A stretch of DNA of 64,000 nt from an uncultured Marivita sp. (GTDB lineage: Bacteria > Pseudomonadota > Alphaproteobacteria > Rhodobacterales > Rhodobacteraceae). The stretch lies in assembly GCF_947488135.1 (NCBI RefSeq), contig NZ_CANKYW010000008.1:1-64000 (forward strand). The letters are read 5' to 3'. Positions 1-9,211 of the stretch are shown in pieces. The first letter of the stretch is position 1. Each line of letters starts with the position of its first letter. Below the pieces are notes generated by a model. The model saw only the letters and a list, made by a program, of their open reading frames with translations, was not told the origin of the DNA and ran no database searches. Position numbers and translations under genes: made by a program.

Positions 1-15
1 TCTGGCCGCGTCCAA

Positions 16-996
16 ATGAAAGATTCCGACATGCACGTTCTCATCATCGGCGCCGCTGGCATGATTGGACGCAAGCTGGCCGAACGCATCGCCGCAACGG
101 GCGCGTTGGGCGGCAAACCGGTGAATGCGATGACGCTTGCGGATATCGCGGAGCCGCAGGTCGCGCCCGATTTCTCCGGCACGCGCACCGCGCTGGCAGC
201 CGACTTGACGGACCCCGGCACCGCCGACAGCCTGATCGCGGACCGCCCCGACGTGATCGTGCATGTGGCCGCCATCGTGTCGGGCGAGGCGGAAGCCGAT
301 TTCGACAAGGGCTACAGCATCAACCTCGACGGCACGCGCGCCTTGTTCGACGCGATCCGCGCAATCGACGGCTACACGCCCCGTGTGATCTACGCGTCGT
401 CGCTGGCGGTGTTCGGCGCGCCGTTCCCGCCGAAGATTCCCGACGATTACCACCTGACCCCGTTGACAAGCTACGGCACGCAAAAGGCGATCGGGGAACT
501 GCTGCTCAACGACTATTCGCGGCGCGGGTTTCTCGACGGTGTTGGCATCCGCTTTCCCACCATCTGCATCCGCCCCGGCAAGCCGAACAAGGCGGCCTCC
601 AGTTTTTACTCCGGCATCCTGCGCGAGCCTTTGAACGGGCAAGAGGCGGTGCTGCCCGTGGGCACCGATGTGCGGCATTGGTTCGCCAGCCCGCGGTCCG
701 CTGTTGGTTATATCGACCATGCGGCGACACTGGACACGACGCAGTTGGGCGCACAGCGCAACATGACCATGCCGGGGGTGTCGGCCACCGTGGGCGATCA
801 GATCGAAGCGTTGCGCGCCGTCGCCGGAAACGAAGCGGTGGCGCTGATTAGGCACGAACCCGACCCGATGGTATCCGCCATCATCTCGGGCTGGCCCCGC
901 GATTTCGTCACCGCGCGCGCCTGCGATCTGGGCTTCCGCGCCGAAGAGAATTTCCGACAGATCATCGAGGTCTATCTGGAAGACGAGATGGGCTGA
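16..996 (+). CDS. denD: D-erythronate dehydrogenase (NAD-dependent epimerase/SDR family)
   Basis: Extended SDR-type oxidoreductase of 326 aa. The N-terminal Rossmann motif (LIIGAAGMIGRKLAE) and a YGTQK motif supply the NAD site and the catalytic Tyr/Lys. In characterised tetronate clusters DenD oxidises D-erythronate to 3-oxo-tetronate. That role fits here because ltnD, otnK, otnC and otnI follow on the same strand. The ATG at 16 overlaps a TGA (17-19) that could end an upstream gene reading ...LAASK, which supports this start; an ATG at 31 is the alternative. It probably belongs to an operon that begins before the window. The family is clear; the exact acid-sugar substrate is inferred from neighbours. 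Confidence 0.85.
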   Translation: MKDSDMHVLIIGAAGMIGRKLAERIAATGALGGKPVNAMTLADIAEPQVAPDFSGTRTALAADLTDPGTADSLIADRPDVIVHVAAIVSGEAEADFDKGYSINLDGTRALFDAIRAIDGYTPRVIYASSLAVFGAPFPPKIPDDYHLTPLTSYGTQKAIGELLLNDYSRRGFLDGVGIRFPTICIRPGKPNKAASSFYSGILREPLNGQEAVLPVGTDVRHWFASPRSAVGYIDHAATLDTTQLGAQRNMTMPGVSATVGDQIEALRAVAGNEAVALIRHEPDPMVSAIISGWPRDFVTARACDLGFRAEENFRQIIEVYLEDEMG

Positions 997-1081
997 CACG
1001 CCCTGCCCCGTGCCGGGCCTGACGGCACATCGAACATCCTGCGTTTCGCGCAGGCCGAAAACAAACTGGGAGGAGACCCAA

Positions 1082-2050
1082 ATGAAACACACCTTTACCG
1101 CCCTCACCGGCGCCCTTGTCCTTGCGGCAGGCGTCGCATCGGCCCAGCAGAACATCGTCGTGGGCCATTCCCTGTCGCCCGAGTCGCATTACGGCGTCGG
1201 CGCGCAGGCGTTCATCGACACGCTGACCGAACTGTCGGGCGGCGAATTCACCGGCAGCCAGGCGCCCGCGGGTCAGCTTGGCGGCGAACGCGACATGATC
1301 GAAGGGCTGCAAATCGGTTCGATGGACGTGGTCATCACCTCCACCGGCCCGCTTGGCAACTTCGTGCCCGAGGTCTACGCGCTCGACCTGCCGTTCCTGT
1401 TCCGCGACTACGATCACGCGCGCAAGACGCTTGACGGAGAGATCGGCCAGGAGCTTCTCGAGAAGATCAACGAGAACCAGCTTGTCGGCCTTGCCTGGAC
1501 GGAAAACGGCTTCCGCCACGTGACCAACTCGCAGCGCCCGGTGCGCACACCCGAGGACCTTGAGGGACTGAAGCTGCGCACGATGGAGAACCGCGTGCAC
1601 ATGGAAGCCTTCTCGGAAATGGGCGCGTCGCCCACCCCGATGGCCTTCCCCGAGCTTTTCACCGCGCTTCAGCAAGGCGTTGTCGACGGGCAGGAAAACC
1701 CCGTCACCGTCATCACCGCATCGAAGTTCTGGGAAGTTCAGGGCCATGTGTCGCTGACCGGCCACGTCTATTCCCCGGCAGTCGTTCTCGCCTCGCCGAT
1801 CCTGATGGACGGCCTGACCGAGGAACAGCGCGGCTGGTTCTACGAAGCCGCCAAGGCATCCGCTGCCGCCACGCGCGCCGAGGTCAACCGCCTCGAGGAT
1901 GCGGGCGTCGCGCTGCTGCGTGAAAACGGGATGGAGGTCATCACCGATATCGACAAGGCCCCCTTTGCCGCCCTCGCGGAGCCGGCCTACGCGGTCTACA
2001 CCGACCAGTACGGCACCGAGATGGTCGATCGCATCAAGGCGGTCGAGTAA
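1082..2050 (+). CDS. TRAP transporter substrate-binding protein (DctP family)
   Basis: Periplasmic binding protein of 322 aa for a tripartite ATP-independent transporter. It begins with a Sec signal peptide (LVLAAGVASAQQ). DctP-family stretches follow, including the conserved region around GFRHVTNSQRPVRTPEDLEG, where an Arg normally binds the substrate carboxylate. I chose ATG 1082 because GGGAGGAG sits just upstream and the signal peptide then starts cleanly; the track start at 1010 is an extension. It is followed by a strong intercistronic hairpin and then by the small and large TRAP membrane subunits. By context it probably binds erythronate or threonate. Confidence 0.93.
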   Translation: MKHTFTALTGALVLAAGVASAQQNIVVGHSLSPESHYGVGAQAFIDTLTELSGGEFTGSQAPAGQLGGERDMIEGLQIGSMDVVITSTGPLGNFVPEVYALDLPFLFRDYDHARKTLDGEIGQELLEKINENQLVGLAWTENGFRHVTNSQRPVRTPEDLEGLKLRTMENRVHMEAFSEMGASPTPMAFPELFTALQQGVVDGQENPVTVITASKFWEVQGHVSLTGHVYSPAVVLASPILMDGLTEEQRGWFYEAAKASAAATRAEVNRLEDAGVALLRENGMEVITDIDKAPFAALAEPAYAVYTDQYGTEMVDRIKAVE

Positions 2051-2058
2051 GGCATCCT

Positions 2059-2085
2059 TCGGCAGGCGGCCCACCCGCCTGCCGA
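2059..2085 (+). other. Intercistronic hairpin after TRAP binding-protein gene
   Basis: A perfect 11-bp inverted repeat (TCGGCAGGCGG / CCGCCTGCCGA) with a 5-nt loop lies just after the dctP stop and before dctQ. There is no following T-run, so it looks like an mRNA-stabilising or attenuating hairpin rather than a full terminator. Such structures are known to raise binding-protein levels relative to membrane subunits. Confidence 0.6.
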
Positions 2086-2116
2086 TCCTTTGCGGTCCTG
2101 ACCAAAAGGCAGTTTC

Positions 2117-2623
2117 ATGCGTCTTTTCCTGCGCTTCGAGGATTTCACCACGGGGCTTGCCCTGCGCCTGTCGATCACCTTCCTCGTGATTGCGGCGTCC
2201 CTCGCGCTGTTTCAGGTGATCACACGCTTCGTCTTCGGCGCGCCCTCGACATGGTCCGAGGTCATCACCCGCTCCGCGATGATCTGGTCGGTGTTCCTTG
2301 GCGTCGCGGTGGCGTTCCGGCACGGCGCGATGATCTCGGTCGACATCATCCAGAACAGCCTGCCGCCGCGCCTTGGTCTGGGCGTGTTCCTTTTTGCCAA
2401 TCTCGGCTCTGTGATATTTTTCTCGATCCTCTTCTGGCAGGGCTACCTGATGACCCTGCGCGTGGTCCCGCAAAGCCTTGCCGCGCTGGAAATCTCCATC
2501 GCCTGGGTCTACGCCGCGCTGCCGGTCGGGTCGGTGTTCATCCTGATCGCCGTTCTGGCTTCCATGATCCGCGCCGTTCAGGGGGATTGGCTGATCGCCC
2601 GTAATGCCGAGGCAGAGCAATGA
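2117..2623 (+). CDS. TRAP transporter small membrane subunit (DctQ family)
   Basis: Integral membrane protein of 168 aa with four predicted helices. It carries the DctQ features: an FQVITRFVFG segment near residue 35, the polar WSEVITRSAMIWSVFLG region, and a final hydrophobic helix. It pairs with the large DctM subunit to form the membrane part of the TRAP system. Its stop overlaps the dctM start (ATGA at 2620), so the two are translationally coupled. The length is typical for the family. Its role in tetronate uptake is inferred from the operon. Confidence 0.92.
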   Translation: MRLFLRFEDFTTGLALRLSITFLVIAASLALFQVITRFVFGAPSTWSEVITRSAMIWSVFLGVAVAFRHGAMISVDIIQNSLPPRLGLGVFLFANLGSVIFFSILFWQGYLMTLRVVPQSLAALEISIAWVYAALPVGSVFILIAVLASMIRAVQGDWLIARNAEAEQ

Positions 2624-3900
2624 ACGCCGCCCTCGGTCTCTCGCTCGCCCTCCTCTTCGTCATCGGCGTGCCCATCGCCGTGGCCATCGGCCTTGCCTCG
2701 GTCATCGGGATCGAGGCGCAGGGCCGCCTGCCGCTCTTGCTCGTGGCACAGCGCATGTTCACCGGCATCGACAGCTTCCCGCTCATGGCGATCCCGCTTT
2801 TCATCCTCGCGGGCAACCTCATGTCGGCGGGCGGCATCTCGCACCGCCTCGTTGAACTGGCGAAATCGCTGGTCGGCGGCATCCAGGGCGGGCTGGCCTG
2901 CACCTGCGTGCTGACCTGCATGCTCTTCGCGTCGGTCTCGGGCTCGTCCGTCGCCACCACATTCGCCATCGGCGCGATCCTCATTCCCGCGATGGTCAAG
3001 CACAACTACCCCCGCCCGCTTGCCGCGTCGATCCAGGCATCCTCGGCGGAACTGGGCGTGCTGATCCCGCCGTCGATCCCGCTCATCCTTTATGGCGTGT
3101 CCACCGACACCTCCATCGGCAAGCTCTTCATCGCGGGGCTTGGCCCCGGCTTCGTCGTCGCCGGATCGCTCATGGCGCTGGTGCTGGTGATCTGCCGCGT
3201 GCGCGGCATCGGCATGGAGGACGGACGCGACCGCGCGAGCGTCGGCAAGGCGTTTGTGTCGGCCATGCCCGCGCTGCTCATCCCCGTGGTGATCCTCGGC
3301 GGCATATACTCCGGCATCTTCACCCCGACCGAGGCCAGCGCCGCCGCCGTGGCCGCAGCCCTCATCGTCGGCATGGCGATGTACCGGGAAATCAAATTCG
3401 CGGACTTGCCGGAGATCCTCAAGAAGACCGTGATCTCGACCTCGGCGATCATGATCATCATCTCGGCTGCCGCGCTCTTTTCCTTCCTCATCGCACGGTC
3501 GGGTCTGCCGAACGAGATTGCGGCGTGGTTCAAGGATATGTTCGACAGCCGTATCGCGTTCCTGTTGGCCATCAACATCCTTCTGCTGATCGTCGGCATG
3601 TTCATCGAGACCTCTGCCGCGATCCTCGTGCTGGCGCCGATCCTAACCCCCATCGCCATCGCCTATGGCGTCGATCCGGTGCATTTCGGCCTGATCATCG
3701 TGGTCAACCTCGCGCTGGGGATGATCACCCCGCCCTTAGGCGTGAACCTCTTTGCCGCCTGCGCCGTGGCGAACCTGCGGGTCGAAAAGATCATCCCGCA
3801 GCTGATCTGGTTCGTCCTGACCGTCTTCGCGGCGCTGATGGTCATCACCTATGTCCCGGCGATCACGCTCTGGCCGGTCGAGCTTGTTTTTGGAGAATAA
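2620..3900 (+). CDS. TRAP transporter large permease subunit (DctM family)
   Basis: Protein of 426 aa with about 12 hydrophobic segments, the usual size for DctM. Recognisable elements are FPLMAIPLFILAGNLM near residue 45, the SGSSVATTFAIG loop and the PTEASAAAVAAALIVG segment. It forms the sodium-driven solute channel with DctQ. It is followed after 4 bp by ltnD, so transporter and catabolic enzymes share an operon. Confidence 0.95.
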   Translation: MNAALGLSLALLFVIGVPIAVAIGLASVIGIEAQGRLPLLLVAQRMFTGIDSFPLMAIPLFILAGNLMSAGGISHRLVELAKSLVGGIQGGLACTCVLTCMLFASVSGSSVATTFAIGAILIPAMVKHNYPRPLAASIQASSAELGVLIPPSIPLILYGVSTDTSIGKLFIAGLGPGFVVAGSLMALVLVICRVRGIGMEDGRDRASVGKAFVSAMPALLIPVVILGGIYSGIFTPTEASAAAVAAALIVGMAMYREIKFADLPEILKKTVISTSAIMIIISAAALFSFLIARSGLPNEIAAWFKDMFDSRIAFLLAINILLLIVGMFIETSAAILVLAPILTPIAIAYGVDPVHFGLIIVVNLALGMITPPLGVNLFAACAVANLRVEKIIPQLIWFVLTVFAALMVITYVPAITLWPVELVFGE

Positions 3901-3904
3901 TCGC

Positions 3905-4780
3905 ATGAACGTCCTCTTTGCCGGATTGGGCTCGATGGGCCTTGGCATGGCGCAAAGCCTTTTGCGCGCGGACCACACAGTTCAGGGTGTCGATCCGAAC
4001 AGCACCCGCGTCGACATGCTGTGCGCCGACGGTGGCGTTGATGATCTCGAACAGGCCGACGCGCTGGTCAGTGCCGTTCTCAACGCCGACCAGACCCGCG
4101 CGGTGCTGTTCGGCCCGGACGGACTGGCAGATCACCTACGCCCCGGCGGTGTGATCCTCTCCTGCGCCACCGTCGCCCCCGCGTTTGCCCGCGAGATGGA
4201 GGCCGAAGCGCAGGCGCGCGGTCTGCACTATCTCGACGCGCCGATTTCCGGAGGCGCGGCCAAGGCAGCCGAGGGTCGCTTGTCGATCATGGCCGCCGGG
4301 TCCGCCGATGCGTTCGAGGCGTCCGAACCCTTGCTCGACGCGATGGCCGAAACGGTGCACCGGCTGGGCGATAGCGCAGGCGCGGGATCGGCGATGAAGG
4401 CGGTCAACCAGCTTCTTGCCGGCGTGCATATCGCCGCGATGGGTGAGGCGATGGCCTTTGCCGCCTCGCAGGGGTTGGACCCAGCCAGGGTCGTCGATGT
4501 GATCTCGGTATCCGCCGGAACGTCGTGGATGTTCGAGAACCGTGCGCCGCATGTGGTCGACGCCGACTACGCACCCCGGTCCAAGGTCGACATCTGGCCG
4601 AAGGACCTCGGCATCGTTACCGACGTCGCTTCCGATGCGGCCCTTCCCCTTCCTGTCACGCAAACGGCGCTTTCCCAATTCCGCGCCACCTCGCAGGCTG
4701 GCATGGGCGACGAGGATGACGCGGCCATCGCGAAATACGTCGCGCGGCGGGGCGGCGTGAAATTACCGGGGGACGACTGA
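3905..4780 (+). CDS. ltnD: L-threonate dehydrogenase-like 3-hydroxyacid dehydrogenase
   Basis: NAD-dependent beta-hydroxyacid dehydrogenase of 291 aa. It starts MNVLFAGLGSMGLGMAQ (glycine-rich Rossmann motif). It carries the family substrate motif LDAPISGGAAKAAEG and the catalytic-Lys helix (GAGSAMKAVNQLL). LtnD enzymes oxidise L-threonate to 2-oxo-tetronate, which OtnI isomerises to the OtnK substrate. Position between a TRAP system and otnK strongly supports this over generic 3-hydroxyisobutyrate dehydrogenase. The start at 3905 is preferred to the track start 3851, which would overlap dctM. The stop overlaps otnK (ATGA-type junction). Confidence 0.85.
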   Translation: MNVLFAGLGSMGLGMAQSLLRADHTVQGVDPNSTRVDMLCADGGVDDLEQADALVSAVLNADQTRAVLFGPDGLADHLRPGGVILSCATVAPAFAREMEAEAQARGLHYLDAPISGGAAKAAEGRLSIMAAGSADAFEASEPLLDAMAETVHRLGDSAGAGSAMKAVNQLLAGVHIAAMGEAMAFAASQGLDPARVVDVISVSAGTSWMFENRAPHVVDADYAPRSKVDIWPKDLGIVTDVASDAALPLPVTQTALSQFRATSQAGMGDEDDAAIAKYVARRGGVKLPGDD

Positions 4781-6009
4781 TGCTTCTGGGCTGTATCGGC
4801 GACGATTTCACCGGCTCCAGCGATCTGGCCAATACGCTGGCCAAGCAGGGGATGCGTACGGTGCAATATACCGGCGTGCCGGATCGCCCTGCGGATGACG
4901 ATGTGCAGGCCGGTGTCGTCGCGCTGAAATCGCGCTCCATCGACCCTGACGAGGCGGTTCGGCTCTCACTCAAGGCGCTCGACTGGCTGCGCGCGCAGGG
5001 ATGTCAGCAGATTTTCTTCAAGTATTGCTCCACCTTCGACAGCACGCCCGAGGGCAATATCGGCCCCGTCGCCGACGCTCTGGCCGAGGCGTTGGATGCA
5101 GAAAAGGTCATCGTCTGTCCCGCCTTTCCGGGTGCGGGGCGTTCGGTTTATCAGGGCTATCTGTTCGTCAAGGACAGGCTGCTGAACGAAAGCGGGATGG
5201 AGAACCATCCGCTCACCCCGATGACCGACGCCGATTTGCGGCGTCTTATGGCGACACAGAGCCGTTATCCGGTGGGTCACATCCCGGCGGAGACGGTGTT
5301 CCAAGGGCGCGAGGCCATTGCCGACGCGATGCGCGCTGCGCCCGAGCGGATGTTGATCGTCGATGCCCTGCGCGACGCGGATCTCATGGAGATCGGCGCG
5401 GCGGCGAAGGGCCACCCACTTGTCACCGGCGGATCGGGCGTGGCGCTTGGCCTGCCCGCGAATTTCGGCTGCACGCCCGCGCCTGTTGAGTGGCATGGGC
5501 AAAGCGGCAAGGCGGCGATCCTGTCCGGCTCGTGCTCCACCGCCACGCGCGGGCAGATCGCGCATCACCTCAAGGCGCATCCGGGTCTGAAGATTGATGC
5601 CGCAGAAGTCATCGACGGCACGCAGACCGCTGAACAGGTGGCGCGATGGCTGGTGGAGACCGACGGCCTGCCGCTGGCCTATAGTTCCGCCGATCCGGAC
5701 GAGGTACGCCGCACGCAAGAGGCGCATGGCCGGGAGGAATCCGCCCATGCGCTCGAGACCTTTTTCGGCGATGTCGCGCGGCATCTTGTGGAGATGGGCG
5801 TCACCCGCCTTCTGACCGCAGGCGGCGAAACCTCGGGCGCGGTGGTCGAGGCGCTGGCGCTCGACACGCTGCGCATCGGGCCCGAGATCGACCCCGGCGT
5901 GCCCGCCCTGCGCGCCAGCGACAATCTGGTTCTGGCGCTGAAATCCGGCAATTTCGGCAGCGAGGATTACTTCGAAAAAGCCGCGACCCTGTTGGAGCGG
6001 GACGCATGA
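4780..6009 (+). CDS. otnK: 3-oxo-tetronate kinase (four-carbon acid sugar kinase, former DUF1537)
   Basis: ATP-dependent kinase of 409 aa. The N-terminal domain opens with LLGCIGDDFTGSSDLAN, the acid-sugar-binding motif of the family, followed by KYCSTFDSTPEGNIGP. The C-terminal nucleotide-binding domain has AILSGSCSTATRGQI and the glycine-rich LLTAGGETSGAVVEAL. The family phosphorylates 3-oxo-tetronate at O4. Both dehydrogenase branches (DenD, LtnD/OtnI) converge on it here. It overlaps ltnD upstream and otnC downstream. Confidence 0.93.
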   Translation: MLLGCIGDDFTGSSDLANTLAKQGMRTVQYTGVPDRPADDDVQAGVVALKSRSIDPDEAVRLSLKALDWLRAQGCQQIFFKYCSTFDSTPEGNIGPVADALAEALDAEKVIVCPAFPGAGRSVYQGYLFVKDRLLNESGMENHPLTPMTDADLRRLMATQSRYPVGHIPAETVFQGREAIADAMRAAPERMLIVDALRDADLMEIGAAAKGHPLVTGGSGVALGLPANFGCTPAPVEWHGQSGKAAILSGSCSTATRGQIAHHLKAHPGLKIDAAEVIDGTQTAEQVARWLVETDGLPLAYSSADPDEVRRTQEAHGREESAHALETFFGDVARHLVEMGVTRLLTAGGETSGAVVEALALDTLRIGPEIDPGVPALRASDNLVLALKSGNFGSEDYFEKAATLLERDA

Positions 6010-6653
6010 GCGATACCAAACTCCGCGACCAGATCTGCCTGCTGGCGAAATCCCTGTTCGACCGGGGCCTGACCCACGGCAGCACCGGCAACATCTCGGC
6101 CCGTACCGAGGATGGCGGGCTGCTTGTCTCGCCCACCGGGACCAGTTTCGGCCGTCTCGATCCCGCGCGTTTGTCGCGGTTCGATGCGAACGGCACGCTG
6201 ATCGACGGAGACCCGCCGACCAAGGAAATGCCGCTACACACCGCCTTTTACGACACCCGCAGCACCGCGGGCGCGGTGGTGCATCTTCATTCCTGCCATT
6301 CCGTCGCGTGGTCGATGATGCCCGATGCCGACGAGGACAATTTCCTGCCGCCGCTCACGCCCTATGCAATAATGAAGCTGGGCCGCGTGAAGCTCCTGCC
6401 GTTCTTCCTGCCGGGCGATCCCGCGATGGGCAAGGCGGTGCGCGGGCTTGCGGGCAAGCGCAGCGCGGTGATGCTGGCCAATCACGGGCCGGTGGTGGCG
6501 GGCAAGGATGTGGAAGCCGCCTGCAATGCGGTCGAAGAGCTCGAGGAGACCGCGCGCCTTGCGATGATGTTGCGCGGTGTGAACGCGCGGGGGCTGACCG
6601 ACGCGCAGGTGCAGGCCGTCGTCACGAAATTCAACGTGGAGTGGGACGCATGA
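6006..6653 (+). CDS. otnC: 3-oxo-tetronate 4-phosphate decarboxylase (class II aldolase family)
   Basis: Class II aldolase/adducin-fold protein of 215 aa. It has the phosphate-binding STGNISAR motif, a metal-binding HLH pair (AVVHLHSCHSVAWS) and the ANHGPVVAGKDVEAA motif containing the third metal His. OtnC decarboxylates 3-oxo-tetronate 4-phosphate to dihydroxyacetone phosphate, the step after OtnK. It overlaps otnK by 4 bp and otnI by 4 bp. The family also contains fuculose-phosphate aldolases, but the otnK-otnC-otnI order makes OtnC the best call. Confidence 0.9.
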   Translation: MSDTKLRDQICLLAKSLFDRGLTHGSTGNISARTEDGGLLVSPTGTSFGRLDPARLSRFDANGTLIDGDPPTKEMPLHTAFYDTRSTAGAVVHLHSCHSVAWSMMPDADEDNFLPPLTPYAIMKLGRVKLLPFFLPGDPAMGKAVRGLAGKRSAVMLANHGPVVAGKDVEAACNAVEELEETARLAMMLRGVNARGLTDAQVQAVVTKFNVEWDA

Positions 6654-7432
6654 TCCGCCTGTCCGCAAACCTTGGTTTTCTGTTCACCGAATTGCCCCTG
6701 CCCGACGCCATCCGCGCCGCCAAGCAGGCCGGGTTCGACGCGGTGGAGTGCCACTTTCCGTACGAAACGGACGCCGGAACCGTACGGTCCGCGCTTCTTG
6801 AGACCGGCTTGCCCATGCTTGGCCTCAACACATGGCCCGGCGACCGGGATGCGGGCGATTTCGGGCTGGCCGCCCTGCCCGACCGAATGGAAGAGGCGCG
6901 CACAGAGATCGCCCGCGCGGTGGACTATGCCGCGGCAACCGGCACCCGTGCGGTGCATGTCATGGCAGGCCGCACCGATGGGAGCGAGACCGCCGAAGCG
7001 TGCTTTCGCGACAATCTCGCCCACGCCTGTGATCTGGCAGCCAAGCATGAGATCACCATCCTAATCGAACCGATCAATACGCGCGACGTGACGGGCTATC
7101 ATCTCTCGGGCACCGATCATGCCGAACGCATCCTCGACGCACTGGACCGGCCGAACCTCAAGATCATGTTCGATTGCTACCACATGCAGATCATGCAGGG
7201 CGATCTGGGCACCACGATCCAGCGACTGCTGCCGAAGATCGGCCATATCCAGATCGCCGCCGTCCCCGACCGGGGCGAACCCGACCGGGGCGAGGTCGAT
7301 TACGGGTGGCTCCTGTCGGACCTCGCACGCTTGGGCTATGACGGCTTCGTCGGCGCAGAGTACCGCCCGCGCGGGGGAACGCGGGAGGGTCTGGGCTGGA
7401 TGACCGCGTTGCGGGGGTCCGGCACGGCGTAA
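6650..7432 (+). CDS. otnI: 2-oxo-tetronate isomerase (hydroxypyruvate isomerase-like)
   Basis: Xylose-isomerase-like TIM-barrel protein of 260 aa, the usual length of the Hyi/OtnI family. Metal-binding stretches are visible: ILIEPINTRD (Glu), KIMFDCYHMQIMQGDL (Asp/His), IGHIQIAAVPDR (His) and FVGAEYRPRGGT (Glu). OtnI interconverts 2-oxo- and 3-oxo-tetronate, linking L-threonate oxidation to OtnK. I use ATG 6650, which overlaps the otnC stop, instead of the 374-aa track ORF. It is the last gene of the operon and converges on the phosphate transporter gene. Confidence 0.88.
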   Translation: MIRLSANLGFLFTELPLPDAIRAAKQAGFDAVECHFPYETDAGTVRSALLETGLPMLGLNTWPGDRDAGDFGLAALPDRMEEARTEIARAVDYAAATGTRAVHVMAGRTDGSETAEACFRDNLAHACDLAAKHEITILIEPINTRDVTGYHLSGTDHAERILDALDRPNLKIMFDCYHMQIMQGDLGTTIQRLLPKIGHIQIAAVPDRGEPDRGEVDYGWLLSDLARLGYDGFVGAEYRPRGGTREGLGWMTALRGSGTA

Positions 7433-7450
7433 AACTGACCCGTGCGTCAG
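7431..7450 (-). terminator. Short possible terminator for the PiT gene
   Basis: Read on minus, CTGAC-GCACGG-GTCAG is followed by TTTT, directly at the 3' end of the PiT gene. The stem is only 5 bp and overlaps the convergent otnI stop, so the call is weak. Confidence 0.3.
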
Positions 7451-9012
7451 GGCAGCATCATGCCCCGGATCATGAAGAAGAACATGGCCGACAAGATCGC
7501 GGCGATGGGGACGGTGATGATCCACGCCGTCGCGATGCGCAGCAGCAGGTTGCGTTTCACCAGTTCGACACGGTGCACGCGCCCGAGGCCGCGTCGTTCC
7601 TGTTTGCCAAGCAACCGGTCCGCCGCAGCCTGCGCCTTCATCTCGCGCAGCATGTCGCCCTTGGTGGCGACATCCGCCGCTTCGAATTCCGCCAGAAACG
7701 CATCTACCGCGTCCGGGTCGCTGTCGGCATGATGGTCGCGGATATCGTCGAGCATGCGCGCGTAGCTCGACTTGATGTATTCGCGCAAGAAGCCGACGCC
7801 GAATACGCCACCCACGGCGATATGGGTCGAACTGACCGGCAGACCGAGCTGCGATGCGATGATGACGGTGATCGCGGCGGCCATGGCGATGCAGAAGGCG
7901 CGGGTCTTGTCGAGCTCGGTGATCTCGCTGCCGACGGTGCGGATCAGTTTCGGCCCGTAAAGCGCCAGCCCCAACGCGATCCCGATCGCGCCCACCGCCA
8001 TGACCCAGATGGGAATCCCGGCCTTGGTCGAGATCTCTCCCTGGGTGATGGCTTCGTTGATCCCGGCAAGCGGCCCCACCGCATTTGCCACATCGTTCGC
8101 GCCATGCGCAAAGCTCAGAAGGGCTGCGGCGAAGATCAGGGGCACGGTGAAAAGGTCGTTCACACTGGCTTTGTGGTTTTCCAGCTTCGCCGTCGCGCGG
8201 GCGATGTGCGGTCGCATCACGACATAGACCGCAACGGCCACAACCACCCCGATCAGCAGAGCCATCGGGAAGGACACGGCGACGATCTTCTTGACGCCTT
8301 TCAGCATCAGGTAGGTCGAAAACGCCCAGGCCATGACCGCGACCAGCACCGGCACCATGCGGTTGGCCGCCGTCAACACATCGCGCTTGTAGGTGATCGT
8401 GCGCTTGATGAGAAACAGAAAGCCCGCCGCGATCAGTCCACCCATCAGGGGCGAAATCACCCAGCTTGCCGCGATCTGGCCCACCACGGACCAATCCGCG
8501 ATATTCCAGCCCGCCGCTGCGATCCCGCCGCCAAGAACGCCTCCGACGATGGAATGCGTGGTGGAGACCGGCGCACCAACGGCGGTCGCGAAATTGAGCC
8601 AGACCGCCGCCGCCAGAAGTGCCGCGATCATGATCCAGATGAACGTGTCCCGATCCGCCACCAGATCGGGGTCGATGATCCCGCTCTTGATCGTTCCTAC
8701 GACATCGCCACCCGCAACCAGCGCGCCGCCGGCCTCGAAGAAGGCGGCGATGAAGATCGCCCCGGTCAGGGTGATGGCGTGCGATCCGACGGCGGGACCG
8801 ACATTGTTCGCCACGTCATTGGCGCCGATATTCATGGCCATGTAGCCGCCGATCATTGCGGCGGCGACCAGAAGGATGCCGTCGATACCCCCGTCCGTCC
8901 GGACGATGGTGAACAGCATGATGCCGACGATGAAAAGCAACGCCGTGCCAAAGCGGAACAATTCGTCCCGGTTCCGCTGCGCGGCGTTTTCGATTTTTTC
9001 CGTTCTCAACAC
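7447..9012 (-). CDS. Inorganic phosphate transporter, PiT family
   Basis: Membrane protein of 521 aa with about ten hydrophobic segments. The two inverted PiT signatures are present: GANDVANNVGPAVGSHA near residue 64 and GANDVANAVGPLAG near residue 305, together with GAPVSTTHSIVGG and GLPVSSTHIAVGG. PiT proteins move metal-phosphate by proton or cation symport. The C-terminal ~60 aa form a cytosolic segment and two more helices (MIRGMMLP end). It is divergent from an Na/Pi-type transporter; 199 bp separate them and I could not find a convincing Pho box there. Confidence 0.93.
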   Translation of the reverse strand: MLRTEKIENAAQRNRDELFRFGTALLFIVGIMLFTIVRTDGGIDGILLVAAAMIGGYMAMNIGANDVANNVGPAVGSHAITLTGAIFIAAFFEAGGALVAGGDVVGTIKSGIIDPDLVADRDTFIWIMIAALLAAAVWLNFATAVGAPVSTTHSIVGGVLGGGIAAAGWNIADWSVVGQIAASWVISPLMGGLIAAGFLFLIKRTITYKRDVLTAANRMVPVLVAVMAWAFSTYLMLKGVKKIVAVSFPMALLIGVVVAVAVYVVMRPHIARATAKLENHKASVNDLFTVPLIFAAALLSFAHGANDVANAVGPLAGINEAITQGEISTKAGIPIWVMAVGAIGIALGLALYGPKLIRTVGSEITELDKTRAFCIAMAAAITVIIASQLGLPVSSTHIAVGGVFGVGFLREYIKSSYARMLDDIRDHHADSDPDAVDAFLAEFEAADVATKGDMLREMKAQAAADRLLGKQERRGLGRVHRVELVKRNLLLRIATAWIITVPIAAILSAMFFFMIRGMMLP

Positions 9013-9211
9013 GACATGGTCCCCCCGGGCTTTTGCGCGATCGAAGGCTGATCATCACAGACCGGCGAAAACCGCGAATGAGCCATGTCAAAGACAGCCC
9101 TTTCGACCGCCGGTATGTCATGGAATTGCAACACTCCGAGGATCCGGCAGAGGTGGCAGGACAAAGCGTAGAGATCGTCGCGCATAAACACGCCCGGGCG
9201 TTCCCGTCGCC

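Noticed and set aside
962-2620. 552-aa minus-strand ORF opposite the TRAP genes
   Set aside because: Low-complexity Arg/Asp/Gly-rich translation with no family motif; it is the antisense shadow of dctP/dctQ in GC-rich DNA.
9013-9211. Pho box and a 60-aa ORF between the two phosphate transporters
   Set aside because: TGTCAT at about 9116 lacks a properly spaced second half, and the ORF at 9033 has no ribosome site or recognisable features.
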